Under the pieces are notes generated by a model. It worked only from the letters and a program-made list of their open reading frames with translations, made no database searches and was not told where the DNA came from. The translations under genes were made by a program, and so were the position numbers. A DNA stretch of 60,000 nt from Mesostigma viride. Lineage: Eukaryota > Streptophyta > Mesostigmatophyceae > Mesostigmatales > Mesostigmataceae. The stretch spans positions 641,001 through 701,000 of the forward strand of contig RPFO01000225.1 of NCBI GenBank assembly GCA_009746045.1, in the 5' to 3' direction. Positions 47,721 to 57,419 of the stretch are shown one piece after another (position 1 is the stretch's first letter; each line of letters opens with the position of its first letter).

Positions 47721-48901
47721 CTAACCCCTGACACGCGGGAGGGGCACCGTGTTCCGTGGTGTCCCTGGAGCGTTCTCTGGGCAAGGCCTGGAAACAAAAG
47801 GCCGAGCATTGCGAAACAACTCCTCCACTGCAGACATCGTGGGTACCGGGAAAGCAAGGGGGCCCAACCTTTTGGTGTGGTAATAGACATTGTGACACAA
47901 GTTAAATAGCCCTGAATCCACAGAATTCACGAAGAGAGCGCGGCCCTTATGCCGAAACAAGGATACCACCATTACAAGGAAGGAGTACACATCATGGTCT
48001 CGCTGCGCTGTCACCACCCCTCCTGTCATGCCGGGCTGGTCCACTGTTGCGGGATGCCACCGAGGCTGACGATCCTTACCAGCCTGATGCGTGAAAATCC
48101 GTTCCCCCCTCTTGTCGCCAGGCCGAGATCTGCAATACGGATTATCGGATGTGCACTTCCTGGCGCCATGGTGTAGAGAAAATTATCGAGCTTGACGTCA
48201 TTGTGTATAATGTTAACGGCGTGCAAGCCAGCCAATGCCTTTGCACAGTCTGCAAGGACGCTGGGTGAGCAAACTTCGAAAACACGCTGATTTTCCGGGG
48301 CATCACGGGCAGCATGCAAGTCACCACTCATTCTCTCCATGACAATACCACCTACTTCACCGCACGTGGACCAGAGCCCTTCTACTGCAGGGCAGACCTG
48401 CGGGCCAGCTATAGACATGAAACCGGCCTCCTTGGCCACTGCCACAACGGCGGTTATAACAGCCTCCTGGTAGTTCACCAGCAGCGTGTCTCGTCGAAGG
48501 CTTGCCAGCTTTACCACTAGCGTAGCCTCGCCACCTGGTGCACTCGAGCTAGCAGGGATAGCGTATAACGTGCCATGAGCACCTTTTCCTATCCGGTCAC
48601 CTGACAATTTCACTGCGATGACATGCGTCAACTTGCTAGCGCTGTGAGAAACCTTTTGATCATAATTCGTCAGCCGCTGCAATGCAATGCTCCAATCCGA
48701 CGGTGCATTGGTTTGCAGCTCAACGTCCCTGCGAGCGTGCGAGTCCGCGGCGTTGAACACACGCGACACCCTATGCAAAGCGGTGCATGTACGCAGTCTG
48801 TAAGTCCGTGAATTAAAAGCCTGTCTCGCCCTTAATGCCGACAGGGTTCCCGGCGACAGGTCCTGTCTGTTGGTCGACATTTTTCTTTTGCAGCTGGCCA
48901 T
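47721..48901 (-). pseudogene. Protein kinase-like ORF with one frameshift
   Basis: The first frame (ATG at 48901, stop at 48026) contains a glycine loop (GDRIGKGAHGTLYA), a VVKL lysine motif, the catalytic loop IIHNDVKLDNFLY, and IADLGLATR in place of the usual DFG. The C-lobe, with the DVYSF motif, continues in another frame from about 48100 to 47721. The shift is placed at or near a C6 run (48104-48109; G on the coding strand), since restoring one base there would keep a plausible activation segment. The N-terminal 95 residues match nothing I know. HND for HRD and DLG for DFG are seen in divergent kinases and in some large DNA virus kinases; which applies is not decided. It lies inside the inverted-repeat block. 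Confidence 0.7.
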
Positions 48902-49002
48902 TGTAGGTAGGTATGAATGATCTCGATGCTGTCAATTACGATGATACACGAGGTAGTCTATACCTAGGATCGAGAGCTTCTTCTTGTATGGCAATGCCGG
49001 CT

Positions 49003-49038
49003 GGGCGATGACGGTGACGGCCGTCACCGTCATCGCCC
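49003..49038. repeat. Perfect 36-bp palindrome
   Basis: GGGCGATGACGGTGACGG is followed with no spacer by its exact reverse complement. Confidence 0.95.
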
Positions 49039-49280
49039 TCGACGGGCGTGATGAAAAGTACCTGGTTGATAGGCGGCAGCTATTCACAATATAGGCCGTT
49101 TTTTATTACTCCGAATAAAGAGTTAAGAGGTTGGCCCTCGGCAGGGCGATGACGGGGCGCTGACGGGGCGATGACGGGGCGATGACGGGGCGTTCACGCG
49201 CGTGATGAATACAACCTGTTTGATAGGCAGCGGCTATTGGTAATATACTTTGTTGATTAAGAGAAGAGTTTAGATGTTGG

Positions 49281-49332
49281 CCCGTCGAGGGCGATGACGG
49301 TGACGAGCGTCACCGTCATCGCCCTCGACGGG
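49281..49332. repeat. Perfect inverted repeat, 25-bp arms, 2-bp spacer
   Basis: The arm 49281-49305 (contains GAGGGCGATGACGGTGACG) is exactly complemented by 49308-49332. It shares its core with the palindrome at 49003. Confidence 0.95.
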
Positions 49333-49458
49333 CGTGATGAAAAGCCCATGTTTTATATGCGGTAGCTATTGGTAGTCCGTAGTATATAGGTCGTTGACTA
49401 TCACTCCGAATAAAGAGTTAACAGGTTAAGTGTCGGCGCTTGCATACTGTACATACAT

Positions 49459-49853
49459 ATGTTATGTAGTGGCGTGATCCACAACGTCGTTGTGGGTCAC
49501 GCTACACTTCGGCCCACCGCCACGCTCAAGTGTCGGCGCTTGCATACTGTACATATGTTATGTAGTGGCGTGATCCACAACGTCGTTGTGGGTCACGCCA
49601 CTACATACAGCGCATACAGTGCCTTAGCGTGTGGCAGTAGACCGAAGTGCACCCGGCGTGTACACCCGTGTACACCCGGAGTGTACACCCGTGTGCACCC
49701 ACTTCGTTGTGGGTCACGCCACTACATACAGTGCATACAGTGCCTTAGCGTGTGGCAGTAGACCGAAGTGCACCCGGCGTGTACACCCGTGTACACCCGG
49801 AGTGTACACCCGTGTGCACCCACTTACACTTGGACATGTACAGGCAGTGCCGA
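49459..49853. repeat. Right arm of the ~10 kb inverted repeat, internally duplicated
   Basis: Two direct copies (about 49590-49705 and 49706-49825) of the segment found once, inverted, at 39639-39770, plus two copies of the GGCGTGATCCACAACG near-palindrome. Confidence 0.85.
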
Positions 49854-50137
49854 GCGCCGAGCAGCCGACTTTCAGGTGAACCGCCCAAAGCAATTGAACA
49901 TAATGCATGGAGCGATAATAATATGGAAATAAACTAACACCCATTTCACCGGAAATAATGCATGGAGCGATAACGTACGCCCAAAACCAAAACCTAGAGG
50001 AAGCATTTTCGCGCACAAGCGCGAATATATAAAACATCAAATATTTACTGATACTGAATTCATTATCTACTTAGTCATACCACAAAAAAAAAATACCACG
50101 CGGGTTGTCAGACAGACATACCAGTACATACATTGTA

Positions 50138-51106
50138 ATGGCGTCTGTAGAGCCACCAGATCCTGCGAAGGAGCTAAATCGCAAACTCAATGCCAACGCC
50201 CGGCGAGCTACGTACGTGGCTAAGCGGATTAAAGAAATGGGCAAAGACGCCTGGCTGGAGCAGCGCAGAGAAGCCCGGAAGAAGGAGTACGCAGCAGAAT
50301 CGGCTGCTGTGAAGGCCGAGGAGCCGTGGGCAGTAGCGAAGCGGGATTGCGATAACGCCCAGCGGCGCTTCTTGTACCGCAACAATGAAGTGGTGGAGAC
50401 GCTGTGCAGGCAACGAGCCGCCTTGTCACCCATGGATTCGGTTGCGCATGAGGCCCAAATTGCTCTTGGGACGAGCGGCTTATTTAGGACATCAGGTCTT
50501 GTGATGCCATCAGAACTGGCCCTGCTTCGTGAAATGTCTCAGCCTGGAAATACGGTCTATGAGCCGATCTTCAACGCGGTAACTTACAACAAGAAAACTC
50601 GCGTATTCGTGACAACTTCTGGTGACAAGCACCGATGGATGGGCTTCGTGCCCTTCGATCAGGGTGACCCGGCGCGTAGGATCGCAAATCGTCTGGTGCG
50701 TGTCCTGATGGGCCCGGACGGCAAGCATTTCCCAGTGAAGGGCTACTTTCTGTGGAGCAAGGCGGGATGCAAAGAGCAGCCCGCCCATTCGGACTACACG
50801 CGATACCCGGGAGCATGGGATGTGAACTACCCCGTGTCGGTCATAGTGGCCCCCTTCGCTGGCACATCGTTTGTGTACTGGGAGAACAGTATACTGTACC
50901 CAGGCCTGGACAACATGAGCTCCCGCCCTGACGTCAAGAAGAAGACGTTAGTGTTGGAGGCCGGCGATGTCTTGGTGTGGCACGGGGCGCTTGTGCACGC
51001 GGGAGCGGCGTACAAGGAAAGGGATAACTTTCGTTTTTTCTTCTACGCCCCGGCACAGGGTGAGAAGGGGCTCGTGAAGGACGCGGTGAACCCCGTCCTC
51101 GTTTAG
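50138..51106 (+). CDS. 2-oxoglutarate/Fe(II) dioxygenase-like protein, 322 residues
   Basis: An intact single-exon frame; ATG at 50138 is chosen because only non-ATG codons precede it in frame. The N-terminal ~110 residues are charged and helical (KELNRKLNANARRATYVAKR), possibly a coiled coil. The C-terminal half looks like a double-stranded beta-helix oxygenase: HSD at residues 217-219 gives the H-x-D iron ligands, LEAGDVLVWHGALVHAG supplies the distal His (287), and Arg299 twelve residues later suits 2-oxoglutarate binding. The substrate is unknown; relatives hydroxylate proteins, nucleic acids or small molecules. An AATAAATAAAGC stretch follows about 190 bp after the stop. It lies just outside the right arm of the inverted-repeat block and is divergent from the kinase. 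Host gene or mobile cargo cannot be told apart from this sequence. Confidence 0.6.
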   Translation: MASVEPPDPAKELNRKLNANARRATYVAKRIKEMGKDAWLEQRREARKKEYAAESAAVKAEEPWAVAKRDCDNAQRRFLYRNNEVVETLCRQRAALSPMDSVAHEAQIALGTSGLFRTSGLVMPSELALLREMSQPGNTVYEPIFNAVTYNKKTRVFVTTSGDKHRWMGFVPFDQGDPARRIANRLVRVLMGPDGKHFPVKGYFLWSKAGCKEQPAHSDYTRYPGAWDVNYPVSVIVAPFAGTSFVYWENSILYPGLDNMSSRPDVKKKTLVLEAGDVLVWHGALVHAGAAYKERDNFRFFFYAPAQGEKGLVKDAVNPVLV

Positions 51107-51314
51107 GATTGGCTAGTGTCATGCACTTGTTGTACGGTCCTGGCTGACTGCTACATGTCAGAACAATATACAAGCATCCTGCATTGAGTAGGATACAACA
51201 TTACCTGTCCACACAGTGTTTGGTTGGACACTAATTACACGTGACCTGCTGAGCAAATAGTGTCCGTGGGCTTTGGTTTTCCTGCTGCTGTAATAAATAA
51301 AGCTTAAGTCCTCG
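51107..51314. other. 3' flank of the dioxygenase-like gene
   Basis: AT-rich, with AATAAATAAAGC at about 51292-51303, a candidate poly(A) region. Nothing else seen. Confidence 0.4.
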
Positions 51315-52171
51315 TCACTCACTCACTCACTCACTCACTCACTCACTCACTCACTCACTCACTCACTCACTGACTCACTCACTCACTCACTCACTCACTC
51401 ACTCACTCACTCACTCACTCACTCACTCACTCACTCACTCACTCACTCACTCACTCACTCACTCACTCACTCACTCACTCACTCACTCACTCACTCACTC
51501 ACTCACTCACTCACTCACTCACTCACTCACTCACTCACTCACTCACTCACTCACTCACTCACTCACTCACTCACTCACTCACTCACTCACTCACTCACTC
51601 ACTCACTCACTCACTCACTCACTCACTCACTCACTCACTCACTCACTCACTCACTCACTCACTCACTCACTCACTCACTCACTCACTCACTCACTCACTC
51701 ACTCACTCACTCACTCACTCACTCACTCACTCACTCACTCACTCACTCACTCACTCACTCACTCACTCACTCACTCACTCACTCACTCACTCACTCACTC
51801 ACTCACTCACTCACTCACTCACTCACTCACTCACTCACTCACTCACTCACTCACTCACTCACTCACTCACTCACTCACTCACTCACTCACTCACTCACTC
51901 ACTCACTCACTCACTCACTCACTCACTCACTCACTCACTCACTCACTCACTCACTCACTCACTCACTCACTCACTCACTCACTCACTCACTCACTCACTC
52001 ACTCACTCACTCACTCACTCACTCACTCACTCACTCACTCACTCACTCACTCACTCACTCACTCACTCACTCACTCACTCACTCACTCACTCACTCACTC
52101 ACTCACTCACTCACTCACTCACTCACTCACTCACTCACTCACTCACTCACTCACTCACTCACTCACTCACT
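51315..52171. repeat. (ACTC)n array, about 857 bp
   Basis: Roughly 214 tetranucleotide units with a single visible variant (ACTG near 51370). It is the longest and purest microsatellite in the window. Confidence 0.98.
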
Positions 52172-52445
52172 GGGTATTGGGTACCTTAGGCATTCGTATG
52201 GCAAGGTAGGGAAACTTGAGTCTGATTTTAGGGTAGTGCAATGTGGTAGTTTGTTTGCTGGGCCACTAAAACCCCTTGAGTACGTGTGACCTTCATGAAT
52301 CCAGGGTAGGGTAAGGGTTGGTTAGGGTATGTACATAGTGGTGGGTATTGTAAGGTAGGTCTTGAGCTCCTTGAGTGTGACCTTCATGAATCCAGGGTAG
52401 GGTCAGGGTTGTAACTATAGAGATACTCACTTAAAAGACTGTGAC
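52172..52445. other. Short direct repeat between microsatellite and LTR
   Basis: A segment around GTGTGACCTTCATGAATCC and CAGGGTAGGGT occurs twice, about 97 bp apart (52285 and 52376). No gene. Confidence 0.6.
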
Positions 52446-53016
52446 TGTTACGCCGCAAGCCTCGGCCGCCACCTCTACCTCTACCTGTCCTGATACTACC
52501 TAAACTAGTGAGGCTGCTTCTATTTACACCCCTAGCGAAAGACGACCGAGACGAACCAGATCTCAATGCATTTACATATGTACTACTGTAATACGCCATA
52601 GGCCATTTAATCAAACCCGTTTACTCCAGGAAAAGAGGAAGGAAACACCACTAAACTGCCGTGACCCAAGCCTATATGTGCTAATTCATTTAACACACGC
52701 CGAGTGACCACACAAGGAGTGGAACGTGCATAAATGGTCACCAACGGTCCAACAGGCTCGGGCCGACCTGGCCCTCGCCTGCAGAAACACAGAAACACAA
52801 GCAGGTGCACAGATGCACGCCTGTCCACTACATTCTACAAAAGGATAAGGACCACTAATATAGTACGCGGCGCGGCGCCCAAAGGCACCCACTATACCAC
52901 AGTACTGTTACGGGGACAATCATGTCCAAACTAGAACTGCACGTAACCTAGGAACAACCGAGGCCAAGGACCTAATTTACGTCCGTAACTACAACGAATT
53001 GTTACGCGACGTAACA
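52446..53016 (-). repeat. 3' LTR of gypsy element B
   Basis: 571 bp from TGTTACGCCGC to GCGACGTAACA, with TG...CA ends. A tract that reads GTGGGGGGGGAGG on the coding strand (53017-53029) abuts it, as in element A. The LTR sequence itself is not obviously similar to that of element A beyond the termini. Confidence 0.85.
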
Positions 53017-53393
53017 CCTCCCCCCCCACAAAAGGTAGGGAGCCCTCTCCCTACGCAGAGAGGAGGGAACCAGAGGGGTAGGAAAATAATCCTAACGCAC
53101 CCAGCACACACCAACACAATCGATAGACCATCCCAGATACAAAGCACCAATAGTTCACACGGTCTCCACCACCACGCCGGGTGGTGTAGGGTTAGCCAGC
53201 ACCAAGCCTGGTGGTAGGTTCCCCTAACTGCCTGGAACGGAGTCCTGGCCGGGGGGGACGGCACTGGGCAGGACACACAGAGTAAACACATCAGCGCTAA
53301 GGACCAAGAACAGCCAACCAACTGGCCAGAATATGAGGGCGACTCTACATACCGGAGGGACAACACCCTCAGGTCGGGCCTAAGGCCCTCTAT

Positions 53394-55832
53394 CTAGTGG
53401 CCATCCGTCTGGTAAGTGCCACGAGAGGCCAGCAGGACCTCCAGGTAGGCCTGGTAGTGAGCCACATCCTCAACATTGTCATGCCTATCTACAGTGAGGA
53501 AAACATCGGCCCACACGCCGTCAGGAAAGAGGCCCAGGAAGGCCCAGTAATACCTATGCTGCGTGAGGACGACCTGGCCACGGGCCCAGTCCAGAAAGCC
53601 ACAGGCAAAGAGGCGAAGGAAAGGCTCTACCGCGATCAGGCAAAGGGCCCGCAGGAGGAGGCGATGGTACCGAATCCGAGGGCGCATACCCGTCGGGAAG
53701 AACAGGTCCACCAGGGGCTCCACGTTGGACGGCCACAACCGGATGTGCCGAACCTCGCGGGAGCGCCACCGACGAACACACTGTCGCGACCCGAATGTCT
53801 CTAGGTAGTCGCTGGCACGAGGAGGAGGGTGACCGCGGGAGTCTAGACCCTGGCCCGGGATAGGCGCCGGGCGGCGGGCATCCCACTCAAGGATGGGCTG
53901 GAGGACCGTAGTGTACGCCGCACCCGGCACCGCAGGAAACTCTACTGTAAGGGCATCCGAAGCCATAATGCCCAGAGGGGGAGGGTAAGCCCACTGAAAC
54001 CCACCGTAGGTGTCCAAGTCGTTGTGGCGCCTCGCCCAGCGATACAGGACGCGCCGGACCAGGATCTCACCCTCGAACACCGGATCAGCTAAAATAACCA
54101 TGTCGAACGGAGGCCGATCAGTCTCAATGGGTAGGCCACGATCCCGGGGCGCCCGACACACCTGGGAGAACCCATAGGACATGGGAGAGATGGCAAGCTC
54201 AGCAGAGGCGCGCGGCAGGTCACACTGTCGGCAGGCGAGTGCGGACATACCATACCCCGGAATGGGCGTGTCACGCGACTCCGGCGTCGCGTGCACCACA
54301 GAAGGAGCCCTGTCCCGATCACCCTGGGACAACTCCCTGAGGGAATCGGCAGCGCGGGTGGCGCGAGGATCCTGACCGGTGGACCGAACAACCGCGGCCA
54401 AAGACCGCGAGGCCGAAGGAGGAGGGACCGGAGCAGGGGCTGACGCAGGGGCAGGAGCCGACACCGACGCAGGGGGCACTGGTAAAACAGGAGGTCGCGC
54501 CGGACCCGAAGCCAGAGAGGGCCGTGACGGACCCGCCAACGACGCAGGCGCGCCGGTCTCCGTTGCCGGTGCACCCTCAGGCCACATGTTGAAAATGGGG
54601 CCCGTAGGGACAGGCAGTCCTGCATAAGATTGACTACCATCCAGGCCCCAGTCAGGAACCGGAATCCTCTGCGGAGGACCACCCTCCCAAAGTCTGGGAA
54701 GCCCGCTAGTATCGCCAAAGAAACCCCGCGACGTCTGCGCCTGAGCGGGAGGAGGCTCGGAAGCAGCGACGGAGGGCGAGCTAACAGGGGCAGGAGACTC
54801 CCGCGTAGGCGCAGGTAGAGCGGTAACAGGCGCAGAGGCAGCAGGAGTCGCAGGAGCCGCCGGAACCACAGCGACCGCGGGCGCAGGCGGGGGCGCGGGC
54901 GAAGCCGTAGTCGCCGGGGCGACAGAAGGGGTAGGGGGCGCGGATCCAGCCGGCGTGGCCGGGACCTGCGCCTGGGCCGCAAGGAAGGCCCCAAACGCCG
55001 TGGTCAAAGACTGGATCTGAGCCTGCATAGCCGAGACCGTCGCCGAAAGAGGATCAGGCAAACCCGAAGGGGTAGGCTCCACTGCGACATCCCGGGTCGA
55101 CCGAGGGGACGACGGGACCGGAGAGGGAGGAACAGACACCGAGGAGGCGGACGCAGCGCTCGAGGCAGAATAATCTGGAGTATAATGTACCTCGGCTGGG
55201 GCGCCCGAAGGGGTAGGACCACTAACCGCTAGTCCCGCCGACTGATCAGCTATCTCCATGAACTCTACGGCCCGTAAAAGGTCGCAGGGGTTCTCGTCTA
55301 CCTCAGCATCACCCTCAGCTGGAAGCCACGGGAACACCTCCCGTAGGCAGGTACGGCCCACAGGAGTGGAGAGGTAGGAGAACACACGGCAACACCGGAG
55401 AACCGCATCTATCTGCCCCAAGGCGGGACAGCTGGAACCACACCCCAACAAACAGTGTCCGGCATCATCGAACCCGTGCAGGACAAGCTGGTGCGGCTCA
55501 TCAGGGGAAGGACCATACCACGTGACCCCGAAGAGGGCCGCCCTGACTAAGCCCGCATGTTGGGCCTGAAGGGCCGGCTGCACCACGCCACCCGGGTAAC
55601 TAGATCGCGACACCCAGCGGCCCGGAAGGGCCTCGAAATACAGCTCAGGGTCCGGTGGGGGCGGGGACGGCAGCGAGCTCTCAGCCGGAGGGGTAGGCTC
55701 TGACATGACGGCTGCGGAGGGGAGGGGACAACCAACCATCCGTCGACAGCAGACATAACATAAGAGAGGAGAAGGTCTACAACTAGAGCTTATGCAGGGT
55801 TTTATACTCCTGCAGCAGGCGACTACACCCAT
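53394..55832 (-). CDS. Extra ORF downstream of pol in gypsy element B
   Basis: The open frame overlaps the end of the integrase frame. The first good ATGs are near 55740 (MVGCPLPSAAV) and 55706 (MSEPTPPAES). Regions in order: a Cys-containing N-terminal domain (CLLGCGSSCPALGQIDAVL), a short helix suited to a coiled coil (SATVSAMQAQIQSLTTAF), a ~300-residue Pro/Ala-rich linker, and a C-terminal domain of ~270 residues rich in Trp, Arg and hydrophobics (VLYRWARRHNDLDTYGG ... YYWAFLGLFPDGVWADVF). No zinc knuckle, protease triad, signal peptide or membrane anchor is visible. Its homologue in element A argues that it is a regular part of this retrotransposon lineage. A displaced gag-like structural protein or an accessory factor are both possible. 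Confidence 0.7.
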   Translation of the reverse strand: MGVVACCRSIKPCISSSCRPSPLLCYVCCRRMVGCPLPSAAVMSEPTPPAESSLPSPPPPDPELYFEALPGRWVSRSSYPGGVVQPALQAQHAGLVRAALFGVTWYGPSPDEPHQLVLHGFDDAGHCLLGCGSSCPALGQIDAVLRCCRVFSYLSTPVGRTCLREVFPWLPAEGDAEVDENPCDLLRAVEFMEIADQSAGLAVSGPTPSGAPAEVHYTPDYSASSAASASSVSVPPSPVPSSPRSTRDVAVEPTPSGLPDPLSATVSAMQAQIQSLTTAFGAFLAAQAQVPATPAGSAPPTPSVAPATTASPAPPPAPAVAVVPAAPATPAASAPVTALPAPTRESPAPVSSPSVAASEPPPAQAQTSRGFFGDTSGLPRLWEGGPPQRIPVPDWGLDGSQSYAGLPVPTGPIFNMWPEGAPATETGAPASLAGPSRPSLASGPARPPVLPVPPASVSAPAPASAPAPVPPPSASRSLAAVVRSTGQDPRATRAADSLRELSQGDRDRAPSVVHATPESRDTPIPGYGMSALACRQCDLPRASAELAISPMSYGFSQVCRAPRDRGLPIETDRPPFDMVILADPVFEGEILVRRVLYRWARRHNDLDTYGGFQWAYPPPLGIMASDALTVEFPAVPGAAYTTVLQPILEWDARRPAPIPGQGLDSRGHPPPRASDYLETFGSRQCVRRWRSREVRHIRLWPSNVEPLVDLFFPTGMRPRIRYHRLLLRALCLIAVEPFLRLFACGFLDWARGQVVLTQHRYYWAFLGLFPDGVWADVFLTVDRHDNVEDVAHYQAYLEVLLASRGTYQTDGH

Positions 55833-57309
55833 CTAGCTCACTCTCAGTATACCAGACCTTATCTACCTCACTACGAGCATACATCCACTTCACCTTATAC
55901 TGGCGCTGGGTACCGCGGCCTTTTTTGATATCTCTATGGGCCACGATACCCTCTACCTCATCCTCTACCTCACCAGTATCCGGGTTATGCTCTAAAGGGG
56001 CAGGGGCCAATTCTCTACCAGCGAACGTGCTCTGATGATAGAGCTTCAGCTGGCTTCTATGAAAGGTGCGAGAGTGGGTCTGCCAAGAGGTAGGAATATC
56101 TATCTCATACAGAAAATTACCTACTCTAGACAACACACGGAAAGGTCCTAAGAAGGCGGGCCTAAGTTTCACTTTCAGTTCAGCTTCGAACTTATGAGCG
56201 AAGCGGCCAACACGGGGGCCTTCTACTAAGACTAAATCTCCTATTTCTATCTCAGGTGCTCTTCTATCTAATGAGGCACGCAACCTAGCAAGGTATTTGG
56301 CCTGCGCCCTATGGTACCCTGCAATAGCGTTGTCGTGTGCATTCTTCATCTTATCTAATAACGCCTGCACACCTTCTACAGTATCCCGGGACACATCATC
56401 CTTGTCCCTTAAAGGACTAGCTAAAAGAGAGGTAGGGGTAAGAGGTTGTCTACCAGTATCTAGGAAGAAGGGCGTATAACCATGCGCAGCCTGAGGGCAA
56501 TTGTTAAGGGAAAACTCTACCAAACATAGGTAATCCTCCCAATCACTCCCAGAGCCATTCACATAGTGACGCAGAGCTTCTTCCACTACCCTATTCAAAC
56601 GTTCTACTAAATGAGACGAGGAGGAGTGGTAGGCAGTACCGAAGGTGACCTTGGTACCGATAGCAGCGAAGAACTGCTGCCAAAAATCAGAAGTGAATAA
56701 CTTATCCTTATCACTAATAAACTGCCTACTCAAACCATGATATCTATATACGTTATTAAGGTATAGGCGTGCGCAATCGCGTGCGGTGAGTTCTAAGGGA
56801 CACGGCACGAGATGACACATACGAGTAAAACGATCTACAAAAACAAGGATCTGGGCGTTACCTCTATCATTCTTCCTAAAAGGTCCTACAAAATCCATCA
56901 TAATGGAGTCCCACGGCATGATGGGATCAGGTAAGGTCCTAGGCTCTGCTATCTGTCCTACATTGTTGGGTTTCATCTCCTGGCAAGATTGACAGGTTCT
57001 AACATACTCATCTACATCCTTTAAAAGGGAAGGCCAGTAGTAAGAGCGGGCTACTAGGTCCCGTACCCGTTTACCACCCTGGTGAGCAGCTAAGTCATGC
57101 AACTCAAAGAGCAAGGAGGAGCGACAGATAGGAGGGACATACAGGCGCCATTGAGGGGGAGAATCTGCTATCTGCACATATAAAAATCCACCTACAAATT
57201 TACAAGGGTGCTTGCCTAATTGTTGGGGATGGGCAGCAATGGCAGCTAATGCTTCCGGCTCAGTGGCCGTAAATCTACTAATAAGACGTTCGAGATCAGA
57301 GGTAGGCAT
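55783..57309 (-). CDS. Integrase with chromodomain (gypsy element B)
   Basis: The frame starts in the linker after RNase H. It shows the zinc domain HDLAAHQGGKRV ... CQSCQ, the DDE core with the first Asp in MMDFVGPF, the second in QFISDKDKLF, and Glu in SSHLVERLNRVVE. The GPY/F-like segment KLRPAFLGPFRVLSRV, FHRSQLKLYH, and a C-terminal chromodomain-like stretch (RQYKVKWMYARSEVDKVW) follow. Integrases with this chromodomain define chromoviruses and target chromatin. The real N-terminus belongs to the pol polyprotein: upstream sequence is continuous with RNase H once the C7-run shift at 57459-57465 is allowed for. Confidence 0.93.
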   Translation of the reverse strand: MPTSDLERLISRFTATEPEALAAIAAHPQQLGKHPCKFVGGFLYVQIADSPPQWRLYVPPICRSSLLFELHDLAAHQGGKRVRDLVARSYYWPSLLKDVDEYVRTCQSCQEMKPNNVGQIAEPRTLPDPIMPWDSIMMDFVGPFRKNDRGNAQILVFVDRFTRMCHLVPCPLELTARDCARLYLNNVYRYHGLSRQFISDKDKLFTSDFWQQFFAAIGTKVTFGTAYHSSSSHLVERLNRVVEEALRHYVNGSGSDWEDYLCLVEFSLNNCPQAAHGYTPFFLDTGRQPLTPTSLLASPLRDKDDVSRDTVEGVQALLDKMKNAHDNAIAGYHRAQAKYLARLRASLDRRAPEIEIGDLVLVEGPRVGRFAHKFEAELKVKLRPAFLGPFRVLSRVGNFLYEIDIPTSWQTHSRTFHRSQLKLYHQSTFAGRELAPAPLEHNPDTGEVEDEVEGIVAHRDIKKGRGTQRQYKVKWMYARSEVDKVWYTESELDGCSRLLQEYKTLHKL

Positions 57310-57419
57310 CGCTACAGAGGTATCCAGAACAGGTTTAAAGAGATCTCCTACCGCCTTGCCAAAGAGAAGGGGAGGTCCTAGAGGGACTATGTGTTCATAA
57401 GACTTTCCTGACCTAGTCG

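Larger units (their letters stand above)
39639..49853. mobile_element. Inverted-repeat-bounded block carrying a kinase ORF
   Basis: Sequence 39639-39815 recurs in reverse orientation at 49590-49853, partly duplicated. Both ends start TGCCTGTACATGT when read inwards, then share GTGGGTGCACACGGGTGTACA and the segment around TCGGTCTACTGCCACACGC. Inside lie a perfect hairpin, a (CCCT)n array, a nested copia element (40831-47392) and a kinase ORF. Without the copia insertion the block is about 3.65 kb. No transposase is seen and I find no clear target-site duplication, so calling it a transposon is inference; a duplicated inverted repeat family is the alternative. Confidence 0.4.
48902..50137. promoter_or_regulatory. 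Divergent intergenic region with palindromes and repeats
   Basis: It separates the kinase (minus) and the dioxygenase-like gene (plus). The left part (48990-49430) holds three degenerate copies of a ~145-bp unit, each with GGGCGATGACGG and a CGTGATGAA(A/T)A segment followed by an AT-rich stretch. The right part is the duplicated inverted-repeat arm. Promoters for both genes should lie here, but no defined element is claimed. Confidence 0.5.

Noticed and set aside
48060-48085. A 14-base intron to explain the kinase frameshift (GTAAGG...CAG)
   Set aside because: It would restore frame but is far too short for known algal introns. A one-base error in the adjacent C6 run explains the shift more simply.
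39639-51106. An endogenous giant virus segment
   Set aside because: Only two suggestive ORFs and no viral hallmark gene (major capsid, packaging ATPase, DNA polymerase) are present. It is kept as a hypothesis in the findings, not as an annotation.
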